In this document: positions 1 to 9,534 of the stretch, in pieces
Numbering within the stretch: the first letter of the stretch is position 1
How the letters are laid out: each line of letters starts with the position of its first letter
Origin: JAMXLO01 sp963832895
GTDB lineage: Bacteria; Pseudomonadota; Alphaproteobacteria; Acetobacterales; Acetobacteraceae
Reading direction: 5' to 3'
DNA length: 64,000 nt
Assembly (NCBI GenBank): GCA_963832895.1
Contig: CAWHVQ010000019.1
Span: 93,842-157,841 of the forward strand
Notes under the pieces: model-generated
Told to the model about the DNA's origin: nothing
The model's input: the letters and a program-made list of their open reading frames with translations, nothing else
The model's database searches: none
Program-made: the position numbers and the translations under genes

Positions 1-1
1 C

Positions 2-2965
2 GCGACGGCGATATTTCCGCCCGCGGGTATTGCCATGGCCTCTGTGCTGATCGGCGGACGCGGAACGCTGCCGTGGATATTCGCCAGCTCGTGTGCGCTC
101 AATCTGTGGGTCGGCTCAACCATGGAGCAGGACAGTGCGGTGCTGGCCTTCGCCGTGGCTGTGGCGATCGCAGCGGCCTCCGTCGCGCAAGCCGCAGTCG
201 GTGGGTGGGCACTGCGCAAGCTCATCGGCTATCCGGCGACCCTCGACAACGTCAGGGATCTGGGGCGGTACCTGCTGATCACACCGGTGTTGTGTCTGAC
301 CAGCGCCACACTGTCGCACGCGGGTATGGCGGCGCTTGGCGTAATCGGCACTTCTGACGTCGCCTCGAGCTGGCTCTCCTGGTGGATCGGCGACACGCTC
401 GGTGTCCTGCTGTCCCTGCCGCTTGTCATGGTTGCGGCTGGTAAGCCCCGTGCCCTATGGCGCGGCCGCGCACAGTCAGTCGCGCTACCGATGCTTTTGT
501 TCTTCGCCCTCTTCGTGGCGATTTTTGTCCGCACGAGAGCATGGGAGCGCGATCAGTCACTTGCCGAGTTCCAGCTTCTGTCGCAGGGGTTCACCGACAA
601 GCTGCAGTTCCAACTCGAGGCACAAGAGGATTTTCTCCAGCAACTCAGTGCAAGCTGGAACGGACCGTCGTCGTTATCACCCCAGGATTTTACCCGGCTG
701 ACCAATCGCCTCTTGCAGCGCTACCCTGCGATACAGGCGATCGAATGGGCGCCCGAGGTGGGCCGCGCGGCGCGCGACAAATTCGTGGCGATGCAGCAAG
801 AGAACAACCCAAGCTTCGCTATCCGCGAGCGCGGCAACGCCGCGGGCACCCGGCAAGCGGACGATCGAACCGAATTCTATCCCGTCACGTATGTTGAGCC
901 CCTGCAGGGCAATGAGGCCGCAGTCGGCTTCGATCTTGCCTCCGATCCCGAGCGGCGTGCCACGGTACGTCGCACGATCGCGACCGGAACTGCGGCTGCC
1001 ACGGCGCCAATCCGGCTGATCCAGAAGCCTGAGGATCTCACTGGCATTCTGTTGGCCTTGTCTGTCCCACGCGGGCCGAGCGGGCCTGGCGTGTTGCTCG
1101 TCGTCCTTCACATGGACAAGTTCATCGCGGCCACGCTCGGTCCGGCAGGCCAGAATCTCGCCGCCGAGTTTGTCGATCAGGCGGCAGGCCAGCCGCTGTT
1201 CGACACCCTCGCGGACGGCTTTGCGACTGCGGCGTATAACCATGCGATCACGTTCGGCGGAAGAAATTACGCCATCAGGACCGCGCCGACGCCGCACTAC
1301 TCCGCAGCACACCAGGGTTGGCAGAGTTGGGTCGTGTTGGTCGCCGGGATATTGAGCACCAGCCTGCTTGGCACATTCCTCTTGTTGAGCACCGGGGAAC
1401 GCCAGCGCTTTGCCCGCCTGCTGTCGGAAAGGACGCGGGAGCGTGACCGTATCTGGCAGGTATCCGAGGACCTGCTCGGCGTGAGCAATTTTGCTGGCTA
1501 CTTCACGAGCGTCAATCCTGCCTGGACGAAGACGCTCGGCTGGAGCGAAGGCGAGATCAAGGCTCTGCATGTCAACGAATTGCGCCATCCTGACGATCTG
1601 CTGATCGGTACCGAAGGGCGCCGACGCCTCGCCGAGGGTGCCGGCACCGTGCGGATCGAGAACCGCTTTCGCCATCAGGACGGTTCATATCGCTGGATCT
1701 ACTGGACGATGACCGCCCAACAGGGCTTGATCTACCTGATCGGACGCAATGTCACTGCCGACAAGGAAGCGGCTCAGGCGCATCGGCAGACCGAAGACCA
1801 GTTACGCCAGCTGCAGAAGATGGAGTCCGTCGGCCAGCTCACCGGCGGCATCGCGCACGACTTCAATAACCTGCTCACAGTTATCCTCGGCAATCTCGAG
1901 CTTCTTGAACGATCGCTCGATGCCGCATCGAGCAGGGCGCTCAAGGCGGTCAAGGGGGCGATGACCGGCGCGACGCGGGCGGTGACCTTGACTCAGCGTT
2001 TGCTGGCCTACGCGCAGCGTCAGCCATTGCGGCCGCGCACCGTCGATGTAAACGAGCTGGTTGTCGGCATGGGTGATCTGATCAGCCGCACGCAGGGCGA
2101 GATGATCCGCTACGAGTTCGCGCTTCGCGCACAACCGCCATTTTGTGTCTGTGACGCCAACCAGCTCGAGACGGCGCTGCTCAATCTGGTTATCAACGCA
2201 CGCGACGCGATGCCGCAGGGTGGCCGGTTGACGGTGGCGACTGCCAACGTCGCCTTTGACGCAGTGCACGCGAGCCTCCGCCGCATTGCCGCGGGCTCTT
2301 ACGTGATGCTCGCGGTCAGCGACACGGGGATCGGCATGTCGCGTGAGACGGTCGAGCGCGCATTCGAGCCGTTCTTCACCACAAAAGGTGCAGGCAAAGG
2401 GACCGGCCTTGGCCTGAGCATGGTGTATGGTTTCGTCAAGCAGTCGAACGGTCATACCGAGATCGAAAGCGAGCCCGGGTCCGGCACGACGCTGCGGATT
2501 TTTCTGCCGGCCCTGGCGGCCGGCAAAACCGGGGGGACCCAGGGGACCGAGAGCCCGCCGGTTGGCGCCAGCACGCGCGGGGCAGGCGAGACGATCCTGG
2601 TCACCGAGGACGATGCGGGTGTGCGTGGCTATGTGGTGGAGGCCCTGCGGGAGCTGAACTACGATGTTATGGAGGCAGACGATGCCGCCGCCGCGCTGGC
2701 AATCATCTCCCGGGCCAATCTGCGGATCGATCTGCTGCTGACCGATGTCGTGATGCCGGGCATGAATGGCCGTGAGCTGGCGGATCGGGCGAAGGTGGCG
2801 ATGCCTCACATCCGGGTGCTGTTCATGACCGGATACTCGCAGGACGCCATTGTCCATCAGGGCCGGCTCGACCCCGACATCGAGCTGCTCGAAAAGCCAT
2901 TTCGCAGCGAAGGGCTGGCTGTCCGGGTGCGCGCGATGCTCGATGCGGAGGTCGATGCGACCTGA
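2..2965 (+). CDS. Hybrid sensor histidine kinase, MASE1-CHASE-PAS-HisKA-HATPase-REC (5' end outside window)
   Basis: Membrane sensor kinase that should autophosphorylate on His and pass phosphate to its own receiver. The first in-frame Met is at 35, but codons upstream to the window edge read like more MASE1 sequence (ATAIFPPAGIA), so the gene begins outside. Counting from that Met: hydrophobic MASE1 segment to about residue 170, a CHASE-type extracytoplasmic domain around 190-400, a TM near 435-455, a PAS domain around 475-580, the H-box GGIAHDFNNLL with His near 607, the N-box NLVINARDAMPQGG, G-boxes DTGIGM and GTGLGLSMVYGF, and a C-terminal receiver with phosphoacceptor Asp near 904 in LLTDVVMPGMNG. 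The receiver is fused in cis, as in many alphaproteobacterial HWE-unlike hybrid kinases. The ligand cannot be read from the sequence. The next gene, a catalase, is 179 bases downstream on the same strand. Confidence 0.9.
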   Translation, partial: ATAIFPPAGIAMASVLIGGRGTLPWIFASSCALNLWVGSTMEQDSAVLAFAVAVAIAAASVAQAAVGGWALRKLIGYPATLDNVRDLGRYLLITPVLCLTSATLSHAGMAALGVIGTSDVASSWLSWWIGDTLGVLLSLPLVMVAAGKPRALWRGRAQSVALPMLLFFALFVAIFVRTRAWERDQSLAEFQLLSQGFTDKLQFQLEAQEDFLQQLSASWNGPSSLSPQDFTRLTNRLLQRYPAIQAIEWAPEVGRAARDKFVAMQQENNPSFAIRERGNAAGTRQADDRTEFYPVTYVEPLQGNEAAVGFDLASDPERRATVRRTIATGTAAATAPIRLIQKPEDLTGILLALSVPRGPSGPGVLLVVLHMDKFIAATLGPAGQNLAAEFVDQAAGQPLFDTLADGFATAAYNHAITFGGRNYAIRTAPTPHYSAAHQGWQSWVVLVAGILSTSLLGTFLLLSTGERQRFARLLSERTRERDRIWQVSEDLLGVSNFAGYFTSVNPAWTKTLGWSEGEIKALHVNELRHPDDLLIGTEGRRRLAEGAGTVRIENRFRHQDGSYRWIYWTMTAQQGLIYLIGRNVTADKEAAQAHRQTEDQLRQLQKMESVGQLTGGIAHDFNNLLTVILGNLELLERSLDAASSRALKAVKGAMTGATRAVTLTQRLLAYAQRQPLRPRTVDVNELVVGMGDLISRTQGEMIRYEFALRAQPPFCVCDANQLETALLNLVINARDAMPQGGRLTVATANVAFDAVHASLRRIAAGSYVMLAVSDTGIGMSRETVERAFEPFFTTKGAGKGTGLGLSMVYGFVKQSNGHTEIESEPGSGTTLRIFLPALAAGKTGGTQGTESPPVGASTRGAGETILVTEDDAGVRGYVVEALRELNYDVMEADDAAAALAIISRANLRIDLLLTDVVMPGMNGRELADRAKVAMPHIRVLFMTGYSQDAIVHQGRLDPDIELLEKPFRSEGLAVRVRAMLDAEVDAT

Positions 2966-3144
2966 GTGAGCCGCCCGGCGCGGCCATCTCGGCTTCCGGA
3001 CGAAGAAAACCCATCGACCCGCCCGATTAAACCAGCCAGAATAATTCATTGGACTATGGCATCCCGAAGCACAATGTTCCGCTCGCATCGCGACCGGCTA
3101 GTCCATTAAAGCCGCAGCGGGCCTATCAACCGGGAGACATTGTC

Positions 3145-4608
3145 ATGGCTAAAGAGACGACCACGCTGACGACAGCGGGGGGCGCACCGGTCCCGGACAA
3201 CCAGAACTCGATCACTGCGGGCGCGCGCGGGCCTGTGCTGCTGCAGGATTGGCAGTTGATCGAAAAACTGGCGCATCAGAACCGTGAGCGCATCCCTGAG
3301 CGGGTGGTGCATGCGAAGGGCTGGGGCGCCCACGGCACGCTGACGGTGACCAACGACATCACCAAATACACGCGGGCGAAGCTGTTCTCCGCGGTCGGCA
3401 AGACGACCCCGCTGATCGCCCGGTTCTCCACCGTGGCAGGCGAGGCCGGTGCCGCCGACGCCGAGCGCGACGTACGTGGCTTCGCGGTGAAATATTACAC
3501 CGAGGAAGGCAACTGGGACCTGGTGGGGAACAATACCCCGGTATTCTTCGTGCGCGATCCGCTGAAGTTCCCGGACTTCATCCACACCCAGAAGCGCCAC
3601 CCGAAGAGCAACCTGCGCTCGCCGACCGCGATGTGGGATTTCTGGTCGCTCAGCCCGGAGAGCCTGCATCAAGTCACCATTCTGATGTCGGACCGCGGCC
3701 TGCCGACCAGCCCGCGGTTCATGAATGGCTACGGCAGCCATACGTTCAGCTTCTGGAACGACAGCGGCGAGCGGTTCTGGGTGAAGTTTCACTACAAGAC
3801 ACTCCAAGGCCACCGTTTCCTGACCAATTCGCAGGCCGCTCAGGTTATTGGGCAGACGCGCGAATCCTACCAGGAGGATCTGTTCGGCTCGATCGAGCGT
3901 GGCGAGTTCCCGAAGTGGCGCCTCTGCGTGCAGATCATGCCGGAGCTGGACGCCGAGAAGCAGCCGTTCAATCCGTTCGACCTCACCAAGGTCTGGCCGC
4001 ACAAGAGCTTCCCGCTGATCGAAGTCGGCATCGTCGAGCTCAACCGGAACCCCGACAACTACTTCGCCGAAATCGAGCAACTGGCGCTGAGCCCGTCCAA
4101 TATTGTTCCGGGCATCGGGTTCAGCCCGGACAAGATGCTGCAGGCGCGCATTTTCGCCTACGCCGACGCGCATCGCCACCGGATCGGCACGCACTACGAG
4201 GCTCTGCCGGTGAACGCGCCGCATGTGCCGGTGCACAACTACAACAAGGACGGCGCGATGCGGTTCACCCGCAACGACACTGGCAACCCCGACGCCTACT
4301 ACGAGCCTAATTCGTTCAACGGCCCGCGGCAGGATCCGGCGGTGAAAGAGCCGCCGCTGAGGATCTCCGGCGATGCCGACCGCTACGACCACCGCATCGG
4401 CAATGACGACTATGGCCAGGTTGGCGCGCTGTTCCGCCTGTTCGACGCCGGGCAACGGCAGCGTCTGTTCAGCAACGTCGCCGCACTGATGCAGGGCGTC
4501 CCGAGCGAAATCGTCGAGCGCCAGCTGATGCACTTTGCGCGGGTCGATCCGGCCTATGCTGCCGGTGTTCGGGCCGCACTCGTGCCGAACCAGATGGCGG
4601 CAGAGTAG
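3145..4608 (+). CDS. katA: Monofunctional haem catalase (small-subunit clade)
   Basis: Dismutates hydrogen peroxide to water and oxygen. The 487-residue length fits small-subunit catalases. The distal His is in RVVHAKGWGAHG (about residue 56), the distal Asn in VGNNTPVFFVRD (about 129) and the proximal haem-ligand Tyr in RIFAYADAHRHR (about 339). The RFSTVAGE motif and the long FIHTQKRHPKSNLRS stretch are typical. The frame is open further upstream, but the ATG at 3145 is chosen because it has a GGGAG Shine-Dalgarno about 8 bases before it and the family N-terminus starts here. No OxyR-type gene is adjacent. The active-site sequence is complete. Confidence 0.95.
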   Translation: MAKETTTLTTAGGAPVPDNQNSITAGARGPVLLQDWQLIEKLAHQNRERIPERVVHAKGWGAHGTLTVTNDITKYTRAKLFSAVGKTTPLIARFSTVAGEAGAADAERDVRGFAVKYYTEEGNWDLVGNNTPVFFVRDPLKFPDFIHTQKRHPKSNLRSPTAMWDFWSLSPESLHQVTILMSDRGLPTSPRFMNGYGSHTFSFWNDSGERFWVKFHYKTLQGHRFLTNSQAAQVIGQTRESYQEDLFGSIERGEFPKWRLCVQIMPELDAEKQPFNPFDLTKVWPHKSFPLIEVGIVELNRNPDNYFAEIEQLALSPSNIVPGIGFSPDKMLQARIFAYADAHRHRIGTHYEALPVNAPHVPVHNYNKDGAMRFTRNDTGNPDAYYEPNSFNGPRQDPAVKEPPLRISGDADRYDHRIGNDDYGQVGALFRLFDAGQRQRLFSNVAALMQGVPSEIVERQLMHFARVDPAYAAGVRAALVPNQMAAE

Positions 4609-4750
4609 TTCGCTCCGGTCCGGTGACACGCTCCAGCGTGCACCGGACCAGTTGCGACAGGCGACAGGTTCCTGTGGCGGCTGCGCTTGGCCCGACATGC
4701 CGGGTTGTGCGCCGTCAGCGTCGCCAAGAGATCTTTTGACATGATCGTGG

Positions 4751-4813
4751 TCCGGACCGAAAGTCCGGAACAGGCACCGACCTGATGGCTGAGCCGCGGT
4801 GACGCGGCTCAGC
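4751..4813 (+). promoter_or_regulatory. Two consecutive hairpins between catalase and aldolase
   Basis: The 246-base gap holds two perfect inverted repeats. The first is TCCGGAC (4751-4757) pairing with 4763-4769 across a 5-base loop. The second is an 11-bp stem GCTGAGCCGCG (4788-4798) pairing with 4803-4813 across the tetraloop GTGA, which is of GNRA type. No T-run follows, so a classical intrinsic terminator is not clear. They could end the catalase transcript or fold in the leader of the aldolase mRNA. Confidence 0.5.
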
Positions 4814-4854
4814 GAAATCTCCGAGAGTGCCGCAGCTCAAACGGGGTAGCGATC

Positions 4855-5751
4855 ATGGCCTCTGACACGATGACAGCACAGATCTCCGGCAAGGATGGCT
4901 TCATCGCCGCACTTGACCAGAGCGGCGGATCGACACCCGGCGCACTGCGCCTCTACGGCATTCCCGATAGCGCCTACAGCGGTGAAGTTGAGATGTTCAG
5001 TCTCATGCATGCCATGCGAGTTCGCATCATGACCGCACCCGCCTTCACCGGCGCCAAAGTCATCGCCACCATCCTCTTCGAGGGCACGATGGACGGCGAG
5101 GCACAGGGAAAGCCTGTACCCACGTTCCTGTGGGAGGATCGGCGCGTCGTGCCGTTCGTGAAGGTCGACAAGGGCCTCCAGCCTGAGAATGACGGCGTCA
5201 GCCTGATGCGGCCCATACCATCGCTCGACGTGCTGCTTGCCCGGGCGGTGAAGCTCGGCGTGTTCGGCACCAAGATGCGTTCCGTCATCAACCTGCCATC
5301 GAAAGACGGCATCGCTGCCGTGGTGGCGCAACAATTCGCGGTGGCCGCGCAGATCGCCGCGCACGGTCTCATGCCGATCATCGAGCCTGAGGTCCTGGTC
5401 AAAAGCCCGGACAAGTCCGGCTCCGAGGCCATCCTGCTCGCGGAACTCAAGCGCGGGCTTGACGCTTGGCGGGGCGACGGCCGGGTGATGCTCAAGCTGA
5501 CGATACCGAACGTTCCGGATTTCTATTCGGCACTGATCAAGCATGAGCGCGTGGCCAGGGTTGTCGCGCTTTCTGGCGGCTATACGCGGGACGACGCCTG
5601 CAAACGTCTCGCCGCCAATCACGCCATGATCGCGAGCTTCTCGCGCGCGCTGGCCGAGGGGCTGACGCATTCGATGAGTGATGGCGAGTTCGACGCGGCG
5701 CTGGCCAGATCCATCGACGAGATCTATCGGGCCTCGACCGTGAAGGTCTGA
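4855..5751 (+). CDS. Class I fructose-bisphosphate aldolase
   Basis: Predicted Schiff-base (metal-free) aldolase cleaving fructose 1,6-bisphosphate in glycolysis/gluconeogenesis. The 298-residue protein begins close to the ALDQSGGSTPGAL motif of the small bacterial class I family, continues with EGTMDGEAQGKP, PIIEPEVLV and the Lys-containing VMLKLTIP segment, and ends with the LSGGYTRDDAC phosphate-binding strand and SFSRALAEGL. Domain length matches the roughly 295-residue bacterial enzymes. The start ATG follows GGGGTAGCGATC, a weak ribosome site. It is monocistronic; the next gene is convergent and ends 25 bases away. Confidence 0.9.
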   Translation: MASDTMTAQISGKDGFIAALDQSGGSTPGALRLYGIPDSAYSGEVEMFSLMHAMRVRIMTAPAFTGAKVIATILFEGTMDGEAQGKPVPTFLWEDRRVVPFVKVDKGLQPENDGVSLMRPIPSLDVLLARAVKLGVFGTKMRSVINLPSKDGIAAVVAQQFAVAAQIAAHGLMPIIEPEVLVKSPDKSGSEAILLAELKRGLDAWRGDGRVMLKLTIPNVPDFYSALIKHERVARVVALSGGYTRDDACKRLAANHAMIASFSRALAEGLTHSMSDGEFDAALARSIDEIYRASTVKV

Positions 5752-5775
5752 TGCCTGGCGACAGCGGTGGGGTAA

Positions 5776-7482
5776 TCAGCCGCCGGCGCGAATGATTGCA
5801 GCGACCTTCTCGGCGATCATCATCACTGGAAGGTTGATGTTCGCGCACGGGATGGTGGGCATCAGCGATGCATCACACACGCGCAGGCCTTCGATGCCGA
5901 GCACCCGCGCATTGCCATCGGTGACCGCTGTTGGATCTGCGGGGTCGCCCATGCGGCACGAGCCGCAGGCATGCCAGTTGCCATTGATGCCTCTTCGTAG
6001 ATAGGCCTCCAACGAGCATCCATCGGCGGCCAGGTCTGCGGGCGATTTACTTGTGCCCGAAACAAAATTCATAATTCGCTGCCTGATGTCCGAGCTTCGA
6101 TCCATAATGGGGCCGCCGACTGCGGTTAGCGCGGCATTACGCCGACTGGGGCGAGTGAGGCCGCGAATGCGGGGCGAATATCCGACAGGGAACAGATTCG
6201 TTACGACACCTGCCTGCTGCGCCGCGGCCATCGCACGCGCCATCAACAGAAACCCGTCTTTCAGGCGCGCCATGTCACGCGGATCCGAAAGCATGCGGAA
6301 ATCAATCTCGGCAGGCGCAGTCTGCGAGTCGGCCAGACGCACACGTCCGGTGGAATAGGACTTGTTCACCCAGCACCCGACCGCGCCGATCCGCCATCCC
6401 ACCGAGTGCCAACCGGTACGCGCCAGAATCTCGATATGCATGTCGCCGGGCGGCGCTCCTTCTATTCCGGAAGAGTATCGGACCGCCGCCTGGAGATGAT
6501 GCCCCTTGCGATCATGCAGACGTGCTGACGGATGCAGATATCCGGCGATACGGGCTGCAGGATGTTCTTGCAGATTTTCACCCACGCCCGGTCGGTTAAC
6601 CGCAACTGGAATGCCATGCTCGGCAAGATGCACGCCTGGCCCGATGCCGCTCTTCATGAGGATCACCGGGCTCTGGAGTGCGCCCGCGGAAACAATGACC
6701 TGGCGAGCCTTGATCGAAAGCGATTCATTGTCTCGTGTCAGACGGCCACCGGCGACCCGCCCGTCCACGATGGTCAGTCCCTCGAACAGTGTATTGGTGA
6801 GAATGGTCAGATTTGGCCGACGACGAACCTCGGGTGACAGATACGCCAGGGCGGTACTGGCACGTCGGCCGTGCTGATCCAGGTTGATCGAGGTCGGGAA
6901 TACGCCGTCCACCCAGGGACCGTTCTGGTCATCCTGCTCTGCATAGCCCATATCGGCGAAGATCTTTGCGATGGTGCGTGTGAACCCGCTCCAGCCGGCG
7001 GGGCGATGCCGCTGTATCGGCATGGGCCCATCCCTTCCATGGAGTGGCTCACCGAAATCGGCGTCGGTTTCCAGCTTCTTGAAGTAGGGCAGAACGTTGG
7101 ACCAGCTCCATCCAACTGCGCCCTTCGCTGCCCATTCGTCGTAGTCGTAAGGCGATCCACGGTTGGCGCAGATCCCATTGATAGACGAGCCGCCACCGAG
7201 GATTCGCGCCTGCTCATAGAGCCATGACTGGCCCGGTCGGTTCCCTCCACTGTCGCCGCGAGATGCGAGCAGAGACGGCCATAACCAATCGGGCTCAAAG
7301 TGGGTGCGCCCCGGATAGGCCGCCGCAAGCTCGGGCGGCATTTCGGTTGCCGTAAGATCGCGTCCCGCCTCGGCCAGCAGTACGTGTGTCGCAGGATCTT
7401 CGCTGAGCCGCGAGGCGAGGACGCAACCAGCAGAGCCGCCTCCGACGATCAGAAAGTCAACTGGTTCGGAAGGTAGGCTCAT
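5776..7482 (-). CDS. GMC-family FAD-dependent oxidoreductase (choline dehydrogenase-like)
   Basis: Flavoenzyme oxidising an alcohol-type substrate. The FAD dinucleotide fold FLIVGGGSAGCVLASRL lies at the N-terminus with the acidic end of the second strand in LLAEAG. The GMC signature LGGGSSINGICANRG follows, and the C-terminal active site has WHACGSCRMG (His) and PCANINLPVMMIAEK (Asn). The start is uncertain: ATGs at 7536, 7506 and 7482 are all in frame. The last is preferred because GAGG lies 9 bases upstream and it gives the usual short lead into the FAD fold, about 568 residues. The substrate cannot be told from sequence. The gene stands alone and converges on the aldolase. Confidence 0.85.
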   Translation of the reverse strand: MSLPSEPVDFLIVGGGSAGCVLASRLSEDPATHVLLAEAGRDLTATEMPPELAAAYPGRTHFEPDWLWPSLLASRGDSGGNRPGQSWLYEQARILGGGSSINGICANRGSPYDYDEWAAKGAVGWSWSNVLPYFKKLETDADFGEPLHGRDGPMPIQRHRPAGWSGFTRTIAKIFADMGYAEQDDQNGPWVDGVFPTSINLDQHGRRASTALAYLSPEVRRRPNLTILTNTLFEGLTIVDGRVAGGRLTRDNESLSIKARQVIVSAGALQSPVILMKSGIGPGVHLAEHGIPVAVNRPGVGENLQEHPAARIAGYLHPSARLHDRKGHHLQAAVRYSSGIEGAPPGDMHIEILARTGWHSVGWRIGAVGCWVNKSYSTGRVRLADSQTAPAEIDFRMLSDPRDMARLKDGFLLMARAMAAAQQAGVVTNLFPVGYSPRIRGLTRPSRRNAALTAVGGPIMDRSSDIRQRIMNFVSGTSKSPADLAADGCSLEAYLRRGINGNWHACGSCRMGDPADPTAVTDGNARVLGIEGLRVCDASLMPTIPCANINLPVMMIAEKVAAIIRAGG

Positions 7483-7691
7483 CCGGTCAGGCCTCGTCGT
7501 TGTCATGCTGCAGCGACGGCTCCCATTAGAGCACATGGGAAAACTGTCAACAGGATTTGACCGGGCAAATATCCCGAAACCCTTTGAAACAATGAGGTCG
7601 ATATTGTCGGCCTTGAGCCGGTAGCCTCAGAGGGCAAACGCGGCCGAGTCACCATTCATCGCATGGCGATCTGATGGAGAAACGCCGCGCA

Positions 7692-9137
7692 TCAGTAGGC
7701 GTTCTTGTCATGCAACAGGACGCGAACCGTGCGCCATATGATTCGCAAGTCGAAAGCGAGCGACCAATGGCGAATATAATGGAGGTCAAGCGTGACCCTG
7801 TTGCGGACGTCTTCCGCAGTGTGTAGCGCTCCCCGACTGCCGTTTATCTGCGCCCACCCTGTCAGTCCCGGCTTCACTCGTTGTCGAATCCGGTATGCCG
7901 GCGCTGCCTGATCCAACGCCAGGCCCTCGACCGTCGTGCCGACAGCGTGCGGCCGAGGCCCGACCAAAGACATGTCGCCACGCAGGACGTTCAGCAACTG
8001 GGGCAGTTCATCGAGGCTCCTGCGCCTCAGCCATGCTCCGACCGAGGTGATCCGGTGATCACCCCGTCGCGTTTGTGCGGCACCTTCCGCATCCGAAAGA
8101 TGCGTGAACATCGTCCGAAACTTCAGCGCCTCGAAGGCTTGGCCGTTATGGCCTACCCTCAACTGCCGAAAGAGAATAGGACCGGGGGAGGTCAGCTTGA
8201 CGAGCACCGAGATGGCTATCATCGCGGGCGCGGCCAACACGAGCAAGAGACCGGCGAAGAAGATATCCTGCGCCCGCTTCAGCGGGGCCTGCCAACCGAG
8301 CAGCGACGGGTAACTGGCCCGCATGAACGGGATGCCACCTAATTCAACGGTTATCGTCAACGGCAATTCCAGATTGTCCAGGGATGACGCATAAAGCACG
8401 TCCACTCGGGTGCTCTGCGCCAACCTCATGACGCTCCTTGCCTCGGCGCTATCCAACCACGGCTCGGCAAGAATAACGACGTCGACCTCGCTCTTGCTGA
8501 CCATGCCAGCGAGTTCGTCGTGTTGTCCCAGCACGGGCAAGCCGCAGACCATTGCCGGCGTGCTAACCCCGTTCGCGGGATATGTGTCCTCGCAATCGAT
8601 GACGCCAACGATCCGGGCTGATGCAGGCAGCGCCTGGTGAAGGCTCTGAACGAGACCCGAACAGCGCTCGGGCCGGCCAACAATCACGATGCGGCGCGGG
8701 TCTGCGCAGGCGGCAAATATCGGCCGACCTAGAACGCGCACGGAGATGACCGCCAGATAACTGACGACCGGGAAGAAGAACACCCACACGATCAGCCCAG
8801 CCGCATCCGTCCCGACAAACCTGAGCCGCTCAAGCGACTGGTGCGGCAGCATGGATCCGGCGGGCACGATTGAGGCCAGCACCAGGAACAGCGCGGCTCC
8901 GGTCGACTGCAGCCAGGCTGACGCGAGGCTCCATGGCCGCACGCCCCTGTCGAACAGCGTGCCCTGTTGGCCACGCAACGCAACATGCGCTACCATCAAT
9001 GAGCAAACGCATATTCCGAGCCATGGGTGGGGAGGGTGAAATCCGGGAACAAACGCCTTAGGTACGATAAGTGACATAAAAAAGACCGCGATAACGGCCA
9101 GGGCTTCGGCCAGACGCGCAGACACGGCTACGGGCAT
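7692..9137 (-). CDS. Exopolysaccharide sugar-phosphate transferase (WcaJ/polyisoprenyl-phosphate type)
   Basis: Predicted to transfer a hexose-1-phosphate from a nucleotide sugar to undecaprenyl phosphate, the first step of a lipid-linked polysaccharide. The 481-residue protein has a hydrophobic N-terminal half with several TMs, a soluble Rossmann-like middle (IVIVGRPERCSGL), and the bacterial sugar transferase domain from about residue 290: KRAQDIFFAG, KLTSPGPILFRQ, FEALKFRTM, RRRSLDELPQLLNVL, MSLVGPRPH and KPGLTGWAQINGSRG. It is the only polysaccharide initiation enzyme in the window. It fits with rfbBACD and the glycosyltransferases elsewhere here, although it is not adjacent to them. Confidence 0.92.
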   Translation of the reverse strand: MPVAVSARLAEALAVIAVFFMSLIVPKAFVPGFHPPHPWLGICVCSLMVAHVALRGQQGTLFDRGVRPWSLASAWLQSTGAALFLVLASIVPAGSMLPHQSLERLRFVGTDAAGLIVWVFFFPVVSYLAVISVRVLGRPIFAACADPRRIVIVGRPERCSGLVQSLHQALPASARIVGVIDCEDTYPANGVSTPAMVCGLPVLGQHDELAGMVSKSEVDVVILAEPWLDSAEARSVMRLAQSTRVDVLYASSLDNLELPLTITVELGGIPFMRASYPSLLGWQAPLKRAQDIFFAGLLLVLAAPAMIAISVLVKLTSPGPILFRQLRVGHNGQAFEALKFRTMFTHLSDAEGAAQTRRGDHRITSVGAWLRRRSLDELPQLLNVLRGDMSLVGPRPHAVGTTVEGLALDQAAPAYRIRQRVKPGLTGWAQINGSRGALHTAEDVRNRVTLDLHYIRHWSLAFDLRIIWRTVRVLLHDKNAY

Positions 9138-9534
9138 TAATGGTTAGCCTTCTTTCTCACTGAGTCTCCGCGTCACGCACGAGCTGTTTTTGACATCGTC
9201 CTAGGTCGGTGCTAGTGGAATCTTGTACCTTCGTCTGACGCGGACCCGTCGTATCCCATTTTTCGCTCCCAAAAGTCGAGCCTGAATGAAGTTCGGGAAC
9301 GCAACATCGCGTGATCAACAGGACAACCATGCCTCCCTCCAAGGGAGTTGGTTGTGTGATTCTAATTGGAATAATTGACTGGCTACGACGTTGGAGCCGC
9401 GGCCGCGCTCGTTGAGATAGGCTAATAACAGTAAGTTGAAGCCTCGATTCACGGAACCCGATTTTGCGTGTCGCGCAACGCATAACACACGCATAGATTG
9501 CAGTCTTTCTTGCACGCTGTGACGTCGGCTGACC
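9138..9534. other. Intergenic region without a supportable gene
   Basis: About 400 bases of locally lower GC between the sugar transferase start and the decayed transporter. Short open frames here have no family-like sequence. A small perfect hairpin (CTCCCT, loop CCA, AGGGAG) is at 9333-9347. The region probably carries the promoter of the sugar transferase, but no convincing -35/-10 pair was identified. Confidence 0.5.

Noticed and set aside
1802..3088. Long open frame antisense to the first sensor kinase
   Set aside because: It lies opposite strongly conserved kinase and receiver domains, has a low-complexity Arg/His-rich composition typical of GC-rich antisense frames and no family motif.
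3106..4698. 530-codon open frame antisense to the catalase
   Set aside because: The sense strand encodes a complete catalase with all active-site residues; the antisense product resembles no protein family.
9157..9483. 108-codon minus-strand open frame in the intergenic region
   Set aside because: No ribosome site, no recognisable motif and composition unlike neighbouring genes.
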